Source: Acerihabitans sp015654925
GTDB taxonomy: Bacteria > Pseudomonadota > Gammaproteobacteria > Enterobacterales > Enterobacteriaceae
NCBI RefSeq assembly: GCF_047324175.1
Contig: NZ_CP178732.1
Coordinates: 3,658,001 to 3,722,000, forward strand
DNA: 64,000 nt
Direction: 5' to 3'
The notes beneath the pieces are model-generated. The model ran no database searches and was not told where the DNA came from. It saw only the letters and a list, made by a program, of their open reading frames with translations. Below, one piece after another: positions 1 to 8,741 of the stretch. A program made the translations under genes and the position numbers. The stretch's first letter is position 1. The number at the start of each line of letters is the position of its first letter.

Positions 1-1
1 C

Positions 2-1165
2 CTGAACCACGGCATTCCCCTGCGCGATATGGAATTCGTACAGTACCATCCCACCGGCTTGCCCGGCTCCGGTATCCTGATTACCGAAGGGTGCCGCGGC
101 GAAGGCGGCATTATGGTCAATAAAGATGGTTACCGCTATTTGCAGGATTACGGCATGGGTCCGGAAACCCCGCTGGGCCATCCCGAAAACAAATATATGG
201 AGCTCGGCCCCCGGGACAAACTCTCCCAGGCATTCTGGCACGAATGGCGCGCCGGCCGCACCATCGCCACCCCGCGCGGCGATGTGGTCTATCTCGACCT
301 GCGCCACCTGGGCGAGAAGAAGCTGCTGGAACGGCTGCCGTTTATCTGCGAGTTGGCCAAAGCCTATGTGGGCGTCGATCCGGTGAAAGATCCGATCCCG
401 GTACGCCCCACCGCGCACTATACGATGGGCGGCATCGAAACCAATCAAACCTGTGAAACCCGCATTACCGGGCTGTTCGCCGTGGGCGAATGTTCCTCGG
501 TGGGCCTGCACGGCGCCAACCGCCTGGGGTCCAATTCCCTGGCCGAGCTGGTGGTCTTTGGCCGCCTGGCCGGCGAACAGGCCGCGCAGCGCGCGCTGAC
601 GGCATCTCCCGCCGCCGGCAGCGGCCTCGACGCCCAGGCGCAGGATGTGGAAAACCGCCTGCACGCGCTGATGAACCAGGAAGGCACGGAAAACTGGGCC
701 GATCTGCGCGACGAGATGGGCCTGTCGATGGAAGAAGGCTGCGGGATTTACCGCACGCCGGAGCTGATGCAAAAAACCATCGATACCCTGGCCACTCTGA
801 AAGAACGCTTTAAACGGGTGAAAATCACCGACCGTTCCAATGTGTTTAATACCGACCTGCTGTATAGCATCGAGCTGGGGCATGGCCTGAATGTGGCCGA
901 ATGTATGGCCCACGCCGCGTTTAACCGCCGCGAGTCCCGCGGCGCCCACCAGCGCCTGGACGCCGGCTGCACCGAACGCGATGACGTTAATTTCCTGAAA
1001 CACACCCTGACGTTCCGCTCAGAAGACGGCGGCGCGCCGCGCATCGATTATACCGATGTGCGCATCACCACCCTGCCGCCGGCCAAACGCGTCTACGGCG
1101 GCGAATCCACCGCACAGGACAAGAGCGCCCAGGATAAGAAAAACAAGGAGTCGGCAAATGGCTGA
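2..1165 (+). CDS. frdA: Fumarate reductase flavoprotein subunit FrdA (C-terminal part)
   Basis: This is the FAD-carrying catalytic subunit of membrane-bound fumarate reductase, which reduces fumarate to succinate with electrons from menaquinol in anaerobic respiration. The frame is open to the left edge, so the N-terminal FAD-binding part lies outside; 387 residues remain of a family length near 600. Visible are the conserved blocks EFVQYHPTGLPGSGIL, RPTAHYTMGGIET and HGANRLGSNSLAEL, all typical of the FrdA/SdhA active-site and FAD region. The stop lies 8 bases inside frdB, so the two are translationally coupled. FrdA rather than SdhA is called because frdB, frdC and frdD of the Frd type follow. 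Identity is near certain. Confidence 0.97.
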   Translation: MNHGIPLRDMEFVQYHPTGLPGSGILITEGCRGEGGIMVNKDGYRYLQDYGMGPETPLGHPENKYMELGPRDKLSQAFWHEWRAGRTIATPRGDVVYLDLRHLGEKKLLERLPFICELAKAYVGVDPVKDPIPVRPTAHYTMGGIETNQTCETRITGLFAVGECSSVGLHGANRLGSNSLAELVVFGRLAGEQAAQRALTASPAAGSGLDAQAQDVENRLHALMNQEGTENWADLRDEMGLSMEEGCGIYRTPELMQKTIDTLATLKERFKRVKITDRSNVFNTDLLYSIELGHGLNVAECMAHAAFNRRESRGAHQRLDAGCTERDDVNFLKHTLTFRSEDGGAPRIDYTDVRITTLPPAKRVYGGESTAQDKSAQDKKNKESANG

Positions 1166-1892
1166 GATGAATACCCTGACCATGCAAGTGATGCGCTACA
1201 ATCCGGAAACGGACGGCGCGCCGCATCTAGAGGACTACCAGGTGCCTTGGGATGCGCAGACCTCGCTGCTGGATGCCCTGGGCTACATCAAGGACCGTCT
1301 CGATCCCGAGCTCAGCTATCGCTGGTCTTGCCGTATGGCGATTTGCGGCTCCTGCGGCATGATGGTCAACGGGGTGCCGAAACTGGCCTGCAAAACCTTC
1401 CTGCGTGATTATACCCACGGACTGAAAGTGGAGGCCCTCGGCCACTTCCCCATCGAGCGCGATCTGGTGGTCGATATGACCCACTTCATCGAAAGCCTGA
1501 TGGCCATCAAGCCTTATATCATCGGCAATCCGCGCCTGCCCTCCGAAGGCACCAATAAGCAGACGCCGGCGCAGATGGTGAAATATCACCAGTTCTCCGG
1601 CTGCATCAACTGCGGCCTGTGCTACGCCGCCTGCCCGCAGTTCGGCCTTAATCCGGAGTTTATCGGTCCCGCGGCCATCACCCTGGCCCAGCGCTACAAC
1701 CTGGATAACCGCGACCACGGCAAGAAAGAGCGTATGCCGCAGCTTAACGGCGAAAACGGGGTCTGGGGCTGTACCTTTGTCGGTTATTGTTCCGATGTCT
1801 GCCCGAAACACGTCGATCCGGCCGCCGCTATCCAGCAGGGCAAGATCGAGAGCAGCAAGGATTTCATGATCGCCATGCTGAAACCACAATGA
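1158..1892 (+). CDS. frdB: Fumarate reductase iron-sulfur subunit FrdB
   Basis: FrdB passes electrons from membrane menaquinol to FrdA through three Fe-S clusters. The ATG at 1158 gives 244 residues, the same length as E. coli FrdB, and starts MAEMNTLTMQVMRYNPE; upstream in-frame codons belong to the frdA overlap. A plant-ferredoxin [2Fe-2S] motif is seen in SCRMAICGSCGMMVNG, a [4Fe-4S] motif in CINCGLCYAACP, and a [3Fe-4S]-type motif in CTFVGYCSDVCPK. It overlaps frdA by 8 bases and lies 16 bases before frdC, as part of one frdABCD operon. The frd promoter is outside the window, so regulation cannot be read here. Confidence 0.98.
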   Translation: MAEMNTLTMQVMRYNPETDGAPHLEDYQVPWDAQTSLLDALGYIKDRLDPELSYRWSCRMAICGSCGMMVNGVPKLACKTFLRDYTHGLKVEALGHFPIERDLVVDMTHFIESLMAIKPYIIGNPRLPSEGTNKQTPAQMVKYHQFSGCINCGLCYAACPQFGLNPEFIGPAAITLAQRYNLDNRDHGKKERMPQLNGENGVWGCTFVGYCSDVCPKHVDPAAAIQQGKIESSKDFMIAMLKPQ

Positions 1893-1908
1893 GGGAGGGC
1901 AGATAACC

Positions 1909-2304
1909 ATGACCACGCAACGTAAACCTTATGTCCGTACCATGGATCGCCAATGGTGGACCAAACTGGGCTTTTACCGTTTTTATATGCTGCGGGAAGC
2001 CACCGCGCTGCCGGCGGTATGGTTTAGCCTGGAGCTGTTGTACGGCCTGTTCGCCCTGAAACACGGCGCGGCCGACTGGGGGGCATTCGTGCTGTTTCTG
2101 CATTCGCCCATCGTGCTGGCGCTCAATCTCATCGCCCTGGCCGCGGCGTTATTGCATACCAAAACCTGGTTCGATCTGGTGCCGAAAGCGGCGATTGTAG
2201 TGGTAAAAGATGCCAAGCTGGCGCCGGCGCCGATTATCACCGGCCTGTGGGTGGTGACCATCGTGGTTTCGCTGGTCATCCTGGCCGTGGCCCTGTTTTA
2301 TTAA
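1909..2304 (+). CDS. frdC: Fumarate reductase membrane anchor FrdC
   Basis: FrdC is one of two hydrophobic anchors that bind FrdAB to the inner membrane and form the menaquinol site. It is 131 residues, the same as the E. coli protein, with three hydrophobic helices at about 30-50, 62-85 and 107-130. The opening TTQRKPYVRTMDRQWWTKL and the FYRFYMLREATALPAVWF segment are family hallmarks. A GGGAGGGC ribosome site precedes the ATG. It lies between frdB and frdD on the same strand with very short gaps. Confidence 0.97.
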   Translation: MTTQRKPYVRTMDRQWWTKLGFYRFYMLREATALPAVWFSLELLYGLFALKHGAADWGAFVLFLHSPIVLALNLIALAAALLHTKTWFDLVPKAAIVVVKDAKLAPAPIITGLWVVTIVVSLVILAVALFY

Positions 2305-2322
2305 CCTGTGCGGAAGATAATC

Positions 2323-2679
2323 ATGAATACGATACCTAAACGTTCCGAAGAGCCGGTGTTCTGGGGATTGTTTGGCGCGGGCGGCATGTGGAGCGCCATT
2401 TTCGCGCCGGTGATGATCCTGCTGGTGGCCTTTTTGCTGCCGCTGGGGCTGTTCCCCTCCGACGCGCTGAGCTACGAGCGGGTGCTGGCCTTCGGTCAAA
2501 GCCTGATTGGACGCCTGTTCCTGCTGCTGATGATCGTCTTGCCGCTCTGGTGCGGCCTGCATCGCCTGCATCACAGCATGCATGACCTGAGCCTGCACGT
2601 GCCGGCCGGGAAATGGCTGTTTTACGGCCTGGCGGCCATCCTGAGCGTCATCACTCTCATCGCCATCGTCACCTTGTAA
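2323..2679 (+). CDS. frdD: Fumarate reductase membrane anchor FrdD
   Basis: FrdD is the second quinol-binding anchor of fumarate reductase. The ATG at 2323 gives 118 residues starting MNTIPKRSEEPVFWGLFGAG, close to the 119-residue E. coli protein; an in-frame GTG at 2308 would add five residues with no family match and is not preferred. Three hydrophobic segments and the WCGLHRLHHSMHDL block, with conserved histidines, are visible. It closes the frdABCD operon. A small GC-rich hairpin follows before the transporter gene. Confidence 0.96.
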   Translation: MNTIPKRSEEPVFWGLFGAGGMWSAIFAPVMILLVAFLLPLGLFPSDALSYERVLAFGQSLIGRLFLLLMIVLPLWCGLHRLHHSMHDLSLHVPAGKWLFYGLAAILSVITLIAIVTL

Positions 2680-2684
2680 ACAGG

Positions 2685-2704
2685 AGCGCCGGGAAGCCGG
2701 CGCT
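2685..2704 (+). terminator. Hairpin between frdD and the anion permease
   Basis: AGCGCCGG and CCGGCGCT form a perfect 8-bp stem with a 4-base loop, 5 bases after the frdD stop. No run of T follows, so it may be a partial terminator or an mRNA-stabilising 3' end that lowers expression of the downstream permease relative to frd. Function is inferred from position only. Confidence 0.45.
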
Positions 2705-2767
2705 GCGTCCATTCCACAGTTCTAACGGTGCGACATTCTGCCGCAGTCTTTCCATAAGGAAAAGGGT

Positions 2768-4222
2768 ATGAAATTCAAAACCTCTTACGGCCTTAACTGG
2801 CTGCCGTTGGCGATCATCACGGTCCTGGCCGTGGTTCTTTGGCATCTCACGCCGCCCACCGGCCTGAGCGAACCGGCCTGGCATACGGCGGTGCTGTTTA
2901 TCGCCACCATCGTCGCCATCGTCGCCAACGTATTGCCCATCGGCGCCATCGGTATTATCAGCATCACCCTGTTCGCCCTGACCTATGCCGCCGGCGACAA
3001 AACCGCCAGCGGCACGATTCTCACGGCGCTCAGCGATCTGAACAGTTCCCTGATTTGGCTAATCGTGGTCGCATTTATGATCGCGCGCGGTTTTATCAAG
3101 ACCGGCCTCGGCCGCCGGGTTTCGCTGATCATGATCCGCTTGCTGGGTAAACGCACGCTCGGTTTGGCCTATGGACTGGCCTTTGCCGATTTGCTGCTGT
3201 CGCCGGCCATGCCGAGCAATACCGCGCGCTGCGGCGGGGTGATTTATCCCATCGCCGATTCGCTGGCGCGCAGCTTCGACTCCAAACCGGACGATGCGTC
3301 GCGCAGCAAAATCGGCACCTTTTTAATTATCTGTATCGGCAACGTCAATGATATTACCGCCGCCCTGTTCATGACGGCTTATACCGGCAACCTGCTGGCG
3401 GTGAAACTCGCGGCCAATGCGGGCGTCACCATCACCTGGTTCGGCTGGTTCCTGGCCGCCGTGGTGCCGTGCGTGGTCTCGCTGATCGTAGTGCCGCCGT
3501 GCATTTATTGGCTGGTGCGCCCGGAGATTAAAAAGACCCCCGACGCGCCGAAATTCGCCGCCGCCGAGCTGGCGAAAATCGGCCGCATGAGCAAGGCGGA
3601 ATGGCTGATGCTCACCACCGTGGTGCTGCTGCTGGTGCTGTGGATTTTTGGCGACCGGCTGGGTATCGACCCCACCACGGCGTCCTTTGTCGGCCTGTCT
3701 TTTTTATTGTTGACCGGCGTGCTCAGCTGGGACGATGTCAAAAGCGAAAAAGGCGCCTGGGATACCCTGGTGTGGTTCGCTGCCCTGTTGATGATGGCCA
3801 ATGAGCTGAAAAACCTGGGTTTCACCACCTGGTTCGGCACGCTGATCGGCAATAATATCGGTCATTTGACGCAGGGCACCAACTGGGTATGGGTATTGCT
3901 GCTGCTAAACGCCGCCTACTTTTACACCCATTACTTTTTCGCCAGCGGCAATGCGCAAATCGCCGCGCTGTATGCAGTATTCCTGACGGTGGGAATCAAC
4001 TTGGGCATTCCGCCGATGCCCATGGCCTTTATGCTGGCCTTTACCAGCAGCCTGTATTGCTCCCTGACGCAATATACCCATGCGCGCGGTCCCATCCTGT
4101 TCGGCGCCGGTTATGTGCCCACCGCCATTTGGTGGCGCACCGGTTTTGTGGTCAGCATCATTAACCAGGTCATCTTTCTGGGCGTCGGCCTGGCGTGGTG
4201 GCGGTTATTGGGACTGTTTTAA
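2768..4222 (+). CDS. DASS-family anion/dicarboxylate permease
   Basis: This is an inner-membrane carrier of the divalent anion:sodium symporter (SLC13/DASS) family, related to E. coli CitT, TtdT and YbhI and to plant 2-oxoglutarate/malate carriers. It has 484 residues and about 12 hydrophobic segments. The family SNT motif appears in LLLSPAMPSNTARCGGVIYPI, and GSGYLPT-like GAGYVPTAIWW is near the C terminus. An AAGGAAAAGGGT ribosome site precedes the ATG. It sits 88 bases after frdD on the same strand, which suggests exchange of external fumarate, malate or tartrate for succinate made by FrdABCD. The exact substrate cannot be told from sequence. Confidence 0.85.
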   Translation: MKFKTSYGLNWLPLAIITVLAVVLWHLTPPTGLSEPAWHTAVLFIATIVAIVANVLPIGAIGIISITLFALTYAAGDKTASGTILTALSDLNSSLIWLIVVAFMIARGFIKTGLGRRVSLIMIRLLGKRTLGLAYGLAFADLLLSPAMPSNTARCGGVIYPIADSLARSFDSKPDDASRSKIGTFLIICIGNVNDITAALFMTAYTGNLLAVKLAANAGVTITWFGWFLAAVVPCVVSLIVVPPCIYWLVRPEIKKTPDAPKFAAAELAKIGRMSKAEWLMLTTVVLLLVLWIFGDRLGIDPTTASFVGLSFLLLTGVLSWDDVKSEKGAWDTLVWFAALLMMANELKNLGFTTWFGTLIGNNIGHLTQGTNWVWVLLLLNAAYFYTHYFFASGNAQIAALYAVFLTVGINLGIPPMPMAFMLAFTSSLYCSLTQYTHARGPILFGAGYVPTAIWWRTGFVVSIINQVIFLGVGLAWWRLLGLF

Positions 4223-4234
4223 CCGCGCGGCGTT

Positions 4235-4270
4235 ACGTGGATGGCCTGGCTTACGCCAGTTCATCCACGT
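4235..4270. terminator. Bidirectional hairpin between permease and hybG
   Basis: ACGTGGATG and CATCCACGT form 9 outer pairs; after a 2x2 internal loop, CTGGC/GCCAG add five more around a TTAC loop. The hairpin lies where the plus-strand permease and the minus-strand hyb operon converge, and it includes the hybG stop codon. There is no clear T-run on either side, so termination strength is uncertain. Confidence 0.55.
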
Positions 4271-4511
4271 CCATACCCACCGCGCGCATATGTTGCAGCG
4301 CCGCCAGCGTATCCCGCGCCTCGTGTTCATCCAGCAGGCTCATGGCGAACCCCACGTGTACCAATACCCACTGACCCAGCAACTGCGCCGGGGCGTCTTC
4401 GCAGACCAGCGCGATATTGATTTGCCGCCGTACGCCGCAAACGTCCACCCAGGCCAGTTGATGAATATCTTCCCCCACCTCGACAATCTTGCCGGGTATG
4501 CCTATGCACAT
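4251..4511 (-). CDS. hybG: Hydrogenase maturation chaperone HybG (HypC family)
   Basis: HybG is a HypC-type chaperone that carries the Fe(CN)2CO unit with HypD and delivers it to the large-subunit precursor HybC. It is 86 residues. The N terminus MCIGIPGKI carries the essential Cys2, and the block LLGQWVLVHVGFAMS is typical of HypC/HybG. It is the last gene of the hyb operon, 25 bases after hybF. hypB, hypD, hypE and hypF, also needed for maturation, are not in the window and must be elsewhere if the enzyme is active. Confidence 0.94.
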   Translation of the reverse strand: MCIGIPGKIVEVGEDIHQLAWVDVCGVRRQINIALVCEDAPAQLLGQWVLVHVGFAMSLLDEHEARDTLAALQHMRAVGMDVDELA

Positions 4512-4536
4512 GGCGATCTTCCTTTAGTGATGCAAG

Positions 4537-4878
4537 TTATTCCACTTCGATTTGTTTGAGCCGCAGGCTGTCGCCGCTTTCCATGCGCAGGGCGTGGCCG
4601 CCGCACACCGGACAACCGGCATCGTGCCGCGCCACGCTCACCGCGGCGCTGCATTGCCAGCACCAGGCCCGGGCCGGCGCCGTGGTCAATTGCAACCGGC
4701 AGCCGTCGGCCAGGGTATGGCGGCAGACCGATGCAAAACAAAAGCGCAGCGCGCCGTCTTCGATACACGACAGCGCGCCGATTTCCAGCCATACCGCCGT
4801 CACCCGCGCGGCATGATGCAATCGCGCCTGTTGCTCAATCAGCTCCAGCGCGCTTTGGCACAGGCTGAGTTCATGCAT
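4537..4878 (-). CDS. hybF: Hydrogenase nickel insertion protein HybF (HypA family)
   Basis: HybF is the HypA paralogue that inserts nickel into hydrogenase-2 together with HypB. It has 113 residues, starts MHELSLCQSA (His2 and Glu3 being the usual nickel ligands), and has the structural zinc site as two CxxC pairs, Cys73/Cys76 and Cys89/Cys92. The ATG overlaps the end of hybE by 8 bases. The match to E. coli HybF runs over the full length, including the SGDSL...IEVE C terminus. Confidence 0.95.
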   Translation of the reverse strand: MHELSLCQSALELIEQQARLHHAARVTAVWLEIGALSCIEDGALRFCFASVCRHTLADGCRLQLTTAPARAWCWQCSAAVSVARHDAGCPVCGGHALRMESGDSLRLKQIEVE

Positions 4879-5362
4879 GGGACGACGGGCAGTGGGCGCG
4901 AAACAGCGCGCGCCGGGCCGGATTGCCCGGCGCGTCGGCGTCGGCCACCGGCAGCGACAGCGCCATGCGGGCGCACTGCTGCGCCAGTTGTACCGCCTGC
5001 CCGGCCGGCAGGTCGGCGCTCAGCGGCGAAAGCAGCGAACCGGCGAGATATTGCCCGCAGCCGGCCACCTCGCCGACGGTAAAACCGAGATTCCCGCAGG
5101 GCAAAGCCAGCGCCAGCCTGCTGCCCACCGGCCGGCGGGGCCAGGTTTGCCCCGGACCCGGCAGCACCAGCAGGCTCAGCATCCAGGGCGTCAGCAACGC
5201 GCCGACCCATTGCCGTTCAAACAGCTGGAAGCCGCAGGCGCGCACCGGGATTTGCTGCTGGTAAAACGGCAAGGTGCGCATTTCGCGCTCGGCAATCAGG
5301 CCGAACAGGCGCTCCAGCAGCGGCTGCGGGTTTTCCGCCAGACCGATAATCGGTTCAGACAT
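4871..5362 (-). CDS. hybE: Hydrogenase-2 assembly chaperone HybE
   Basis: HybE is a cytoplasmic chaperone thought to hold the HybO Tat precursor and coordinate it with HybC maturation before export. It has 163 residues, as in E. coli. Recognisable blocks are TPWMLSLLVLPGPGQTWP and LGFTVGEVAGCGQYLAGSLL. It overlaps hybD by 8 bases upstream and hybF by 8 bases downstream, which fits coupled translation in the operon. No catalytic motif is expected. Confidence 0.93.
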   Translation of the reverse strand: MSEPIIGLAENPQPLLERLFGLIAEREMRTLPFYQQQIPVRACGFQLFERQWVGALLTPWMLSLLVLPGPGQTWPRRPVGSRLALALPCGNLGFTVGEVAGCGQYLAGSLLSPLSADLPAGQAVQLAQQCARMALSLPVADADAPGNPARRALFRAHCPSSHA

Positions 5363-5870
5363 GCTTATCCTCCTGCAACATCATGGCCGCCGCGGCGCGG
5401 GGGATAACGCTAATCCCCTCCTGGGCGAGCAGCGCCAGGACCTGCGCCAGCGCCGGGGCGATGGCCCGTTCTATGGCGGCGGTCAGGCCGATGCCCGGCG
5501 CCAGGGACGCGGGTTCAATGCCCACCAGCGTCAGCCGGCGGGGGAATTCGCCGGTCAGGCGCAGCGCCATCAACACATCGCACAGGCCCAGTTGATGGGG
5601 GGAAATCTTTTGGGTAAACAGCGCCGGCACCTCGTTATCCCGTAATAACACCACCGTACCCGGCGCCGCGCCGGTGCGCACCGCATCCACTACGATCAGA
5701 TGATCGCGCAGGGCCATGACCTCCATCAGTTCCATGCCCGAGGTGCCGCCATCGAGCGCCTCGACGCGGGGCGGCAGCGCAAAGCCCCGCTCCAGCGCTT
5801 CCACCACCCGTACCCCCACCCCTTCGTCGCTCAGGAGCAAATTACCGATGCCCAGCACCAGAATGCCCAT
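5355..5870 (-). CDS. hybD: Hydrogenase-2 maturation endopeptidase HybD
   Basis: HybD removes the C-terminal peptide of pre-HybC after nickel insertion. The start at 5870 (MGILVLGIGNLLLSDEGVG) shares its first base with the last base of the hybC stop (TGATG); a longer in-frame reading inside hybC has no family match. It has 171 residues, and the GIGN and DEGVG motifs hold the Glu and Asp nickel ligands of the M52 family. The third ligand, a histidine in the ISPHQLG segment, is also present. It sits between hybC and hybE in the operon. Confidence 0.94.
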   Translation of the reverse strand: MGILVLGIGNLLLSDEGVGVRVVEALERGFALPPRVEALDGGTSGMELMEVMALRDHLIVVDAVRTGAAPGTVVLLRDNEVPALFTQKISPHQLGLCDVLMALRLTGEFPRRLTLVGIEPASLAPGIGLTAAIERAIAPALAQVLALLAQEGISVIPRAAAAMMLQEDKHV

Positions 5871-7564
5871 CACAGCACCTTGACCCGGGTCACTTCCGTG
5901 CCGGCGGTATCGACGATATGCACCGCGCACGACATGCAGGGATCAAAGGAATGGATGGTTCTGACCACTTCCAGCGGCCTGGCGGGGTCCGCCACCGGCG
6001 TGCCCACCAAGGATCGTTCGTACGGCCCCGGTTCGTCCTGGAAGCTGCGCGGGCTGGCGTTCCAGGTGGAGGGCACCACCGCCTGGTAATTGGCGATTTT
6101 GCCGTCTTTGATCACCACCCAGTGGGAAAGCATGCCGCGCGGCGCTTCTTCGAACCCCACGCCGCGGATCTCGCCGCTGGCCGGAAACTCGGGTTTGACA
6201 AAGGTCGTCAGATCGCCGTTGCCGATATTGGTCACCAGCGCCTGCCACTGCTGCGCCAGCGTTTCGCGCAGCACGCAGCAATGCACGGCGCGGCCGACGA
6301 TCCGGCCCGCGGTGGAGGGCAAGTGCTCTTGCGCCAGCGCGCGCCCGCTCAGTTTTTGATAACCGGCGGCAATGGCGCCGAAATGCCGCTGGGTGGGCTC
6401 ATGTCCCGCCGCCAGGGCGCACATCAGCCAGGACAGCGGCCCGGTCTCCACGGTTTTGCCGTAGAAGGTGGGCGCCTTGACCCAGGAGTATTTGCCGTCG
6501 TCCTGCCAGCCGGTATAATTTGGCCGGGTCAGTCCTTCCCACGGCGCCAGGGGCCGATCGTCCTGGTACCAGGCGTGCTTGGCGCTCTCCTCGATGCCCT
6601 GGAGCAAATACGGGTCGCGGTGGTTGGCGATTGGCCGGAACGCGCCGTTCTCCAGGTAACCGCCGGGCAGCAGAAAGTTATCCCCCCGCCCGTCCGTAGG
6701 CAGCTCGGGCACGCTCAGGTAGTGGTCGGCCCCCTTGCCCAGGGCCAGCCATTGCGGATAATGCGCGGCGATCACCGCCGTATCCACTTTATACACCTGC
6801 TCGATAAAGTCGCCGAGACGATCGATAAACGTCTTGAGCAACATCAGGCGTTCCATGTTCAGCACGTTCGGCGCATCCAGATTAATCGGATTGGCCACGC
6901 CCCCCACCGCCAGATTCTGGATATGCGGCGACTTGCCGCCCAGCATGGCCACGATGCGGGTAGCGTCGCGCTGGCATTCCAGCGCCTGGAGATAGTGCGC
7001 CACGGCGATCAGGTTGACCTCCGGCGGCAGCGCCATGGCCGGATGGCCCCAGTAGCCGTTGGCGAAGATGCCCAACTGCTGGCTGGCCACCAGATCCTTG
7101 ATCTTCTGCTGCACCCGGCTGAATTCGGCGGCGCTGTTGAGCGGCCAGTCCGACAGGCCGCGCAGCAGCGCTTCGGCCTTGAGCGGATCGGCTTGCTGCG
7201 CCGAAATGATATCCACCCAATCCAGCGCCGACAGCTGGTAAAAATGCACGATATGATCGTGGATGCTGTGGGCCGCCAGGATGATATTGCGGATATATTG
7301 CGCATTGACCGGCACCGCCAGGTCCAGGGCGTTTTCCACCGCGCGCACCGACGCGATGGCGTGCACCGTGGTGCATACCCCGCAGATACGCTGCACGATA
7401 ATCCACGCATCGCGCGGGTCTTTTCCGTGCAGGATCTCTTCCATGCCGCGCCACATGGTGCCGGAGGACCAGGCTTTGACCACCTTGCCCTGCTCGATTT
7501 CGCAATCGATCCGCAGGTGCCCCTCGATACGGGTGATAGGATCAATGGTGATGCGTTGGCTCAT
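5870..7564 (-). CDS. hybC: Hydrogenase-2 large subunit HybC, [NiFe] catalytic subunit
   Basis: HybC holds the NiFe(CN)2CO centre and splits H2 on the periplasmic side. It has 564 residues. The N-terminal motif RICGVC (Cys61, Cys64) and the C-terminal DPCMSCAVH (Cys543, Cys546) give the four nickel ligands. The precursor should be cut after His549, releasing a 15-residue tail. It has no signal peptide of its own and is exported with HybO through Tat. It overlaps hybB by 23 bases and hybD by one base. All four cysteines are present, so the gene looks functional. Confidence 0.98.
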   Translation of the reverse strand: MSQRITIDPITRIEGHLRIDCEIEQGKVVKAWSSGTMWRGMEEILHGKDPRDAWIIVQRICGVCTTVHAIASVRAVENALDLAVPVNAQYIRNIILAAHSIHDHIVHFYQLSALDWVDIISAQQADPLKAEALLRGLSDWPLNSAAEFSRVQQKIKDLVASQQLGIFANGYWGHPAMALPPEVNLIAVAHYLQALECQRDATRIVAMLGGKSPHIQNLAVGGVANPINLDAPNVLNMERLMLLKTFIDRLGDFIEQVYKVDTAVIAAHYPQWLALGKGADHYLSVPELPTDGRGDNFLLPGGYLENGAFRPIANHRDPYLLQGIEESAKHAWYQDDRPLAPWEGLTRPNYTGWQDDGKYSWVKAPTFYGKTVETGPLSWLMCALAAGHEPTQRHFGAIAAGYQKLSGRALAQEHLPSTAGRIVGRAVHCCVLRETLAQQWQALVTNIGNGDLTTFVKPEFPASGEIRGVGFEEAPRGMLSHWVVIKDGKIANYQAVVPSTWNASPRSFQDEPGPYERSLVGTPVADPARPLEVVRTIHSFDPCMSCAVHIVDTAGTEVTRVKVL

Positions 7565-8741
7565 GCTCGACCTCTGTTGGGGTGGATTTAGGTTCCGGCC
7601 GCTGCGCGGGCAGTACCGGCAATAGCCGGATCAATAAGATATAGGCGCACACTTCGATGGCCACGAACCCCAGCGTGATCAGAATCTCGCTGGCGGTGGG
7701 GAAATAGCGGTAGCCGCCGCCGGGATTAAAGGCCAGCAGCGAGTAGTTCATACGCCAGAAAGCGGCGCCCAAAATCATGCACAGGGCGCCGATAAACAGC
7801 AGGCGCGCGTCCCGGCGGCTGCGGCGCAGGTTGAAAATCAGCAGCGGCAGCGCCATCAGCGCGGTTTCAGCCCAGAACGACAGGGCGAAACGGTCCGTAT
7901 GCCACAGGTAGCCCGTCTTATGGCGCCAGATCAGCTCGGCGAAACGCAGCGCGATAAACAGGATCAGCAGCAGATTGATAATGCGCGTCAGCCGGTAGAA
8001 CAGCGGCGTTTCGCTCGCCCCGCGTCCGCGCATGCCGGCCTGCACCAGCGACCCCTCGAACACCACCATGGAAAACCCCATGATAAAGGCGGTGAGCAGG
8101 GAGAACAGCGGCAGCAGCTCATAGCTTTGCCACAGCGGATGCACCTTGTTGCCGGCGACGATCATCAGCGATCCCATGGACGATTGATGCATCATCGGCA
8201 GCAGCGCCCCCAGGGCGATGATAAAAAACATGATCTTATTCAACCGCTTGAGCGGCACCCGCCAGCCAAACCGCTCCAGCAGCGCCGGGGCGAATTCCAG
8301 CGCCATCACGCCGATATAGATGGTCATGCAGACCGCGGTTTCGAACAGCACCGACGAGGTATTGAAATGCGAGGGCATAAAAAAGTAGGGCAAATTCCAG
8401 TAGCGCCCCACGTCGATGGTGATGGACAGGCCGCCCAGGGAATAACCGAACAGGCTGGCCAGCAGCGCCGGACGCACCAGCGGATGGTATTCGCCGCGGT
8501 TAAACACATATACCGTCCAGGCCAGGGCCCAGCCGCCGCAGGCCAGGCCGGTGCCCACCAGCAAATCGAACGCGATCCAGATGCCCCAGGGATAACCGCC
8601 GTTCAGGGCGCTGACCGCGGCGATGCCGGAGAATAAACGCCTGACGATCAGTAATCCGCACAGCAGCGCAAACGGCGCCAGCACCATTACCGGCCAGGTC
8701 ACCAGCCGTCCGCCCAGCGGGCTCGCCTTATGAGTCGTCAT
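7542..8741 (-). CDS. hybB: Hydrogenase-2 integral membrane subunit HybB (NrfD family)
   Basis: HybB is the NrfD/PsrC-type membrane protein that links hydrogenase-2 to the menaquinone pool. The start at 8741 (MTTHKASPLGG) matches the E. coli N terminus, whereas a longer reading starting at 8792 encodes only the hybA tail in another frame. It has 399 residues with about 10 hydrophobic helices. SLFGYSLGGLSITIDVGRYW and SSMGSLMIVAG are conserved blocks. It overlaps hybA by 14 bases and hybC by 23 bases. Confidence 0.96.
   Translation of the reverse strand: MTTHKASPLGGRLVTWPVMVLAPFALLCGLLIVRRLFSGIAAVSALNGGYPWGIWIAFDLLVGTGLACGGWALAWTVYVFNRGEYHPLVRPALLASLFGYSLGGLSITIDVGRYWNLPYFFMPSHFNTSSVLFETAVCMTIYIGVMALEFAPALLERFGWRVPLKRLNKIMFFIIALGALLPMMHQSSMGSLMIVAGNKVHPLWQSYELLPLFSLLTAFIMGFSMVVFEGSLVQAGMRGRGASETPLFYRLTRIINLLLILFIALRFAELIWRHKTGYLWHTDRFALSFWAETALMALPLLIFNLRRSRRDARLLFIGALCMILGAAFWRMNYSLLAFNPGGGYRYFPTASEILITLGFVAIEVCAYILLIRLLPVLPAQRPEPKSTPTEVEHEPTHHH

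Noticed and set aside
1056..1157. Longer N terminus for frdB
   Set aside because: The extra 34 codons overlap frdA in another frame and do not match FrdB, whose conserved start is at 1158.
5918..7591. Long open frame opposite hybC (557 codons)
   Set aside because: It is an antisense shadow of a clearly conserved hydrogenase gene. High GC and rarity of the codons whose complements are stops keep the opposite frame open, and the translation has no family features.
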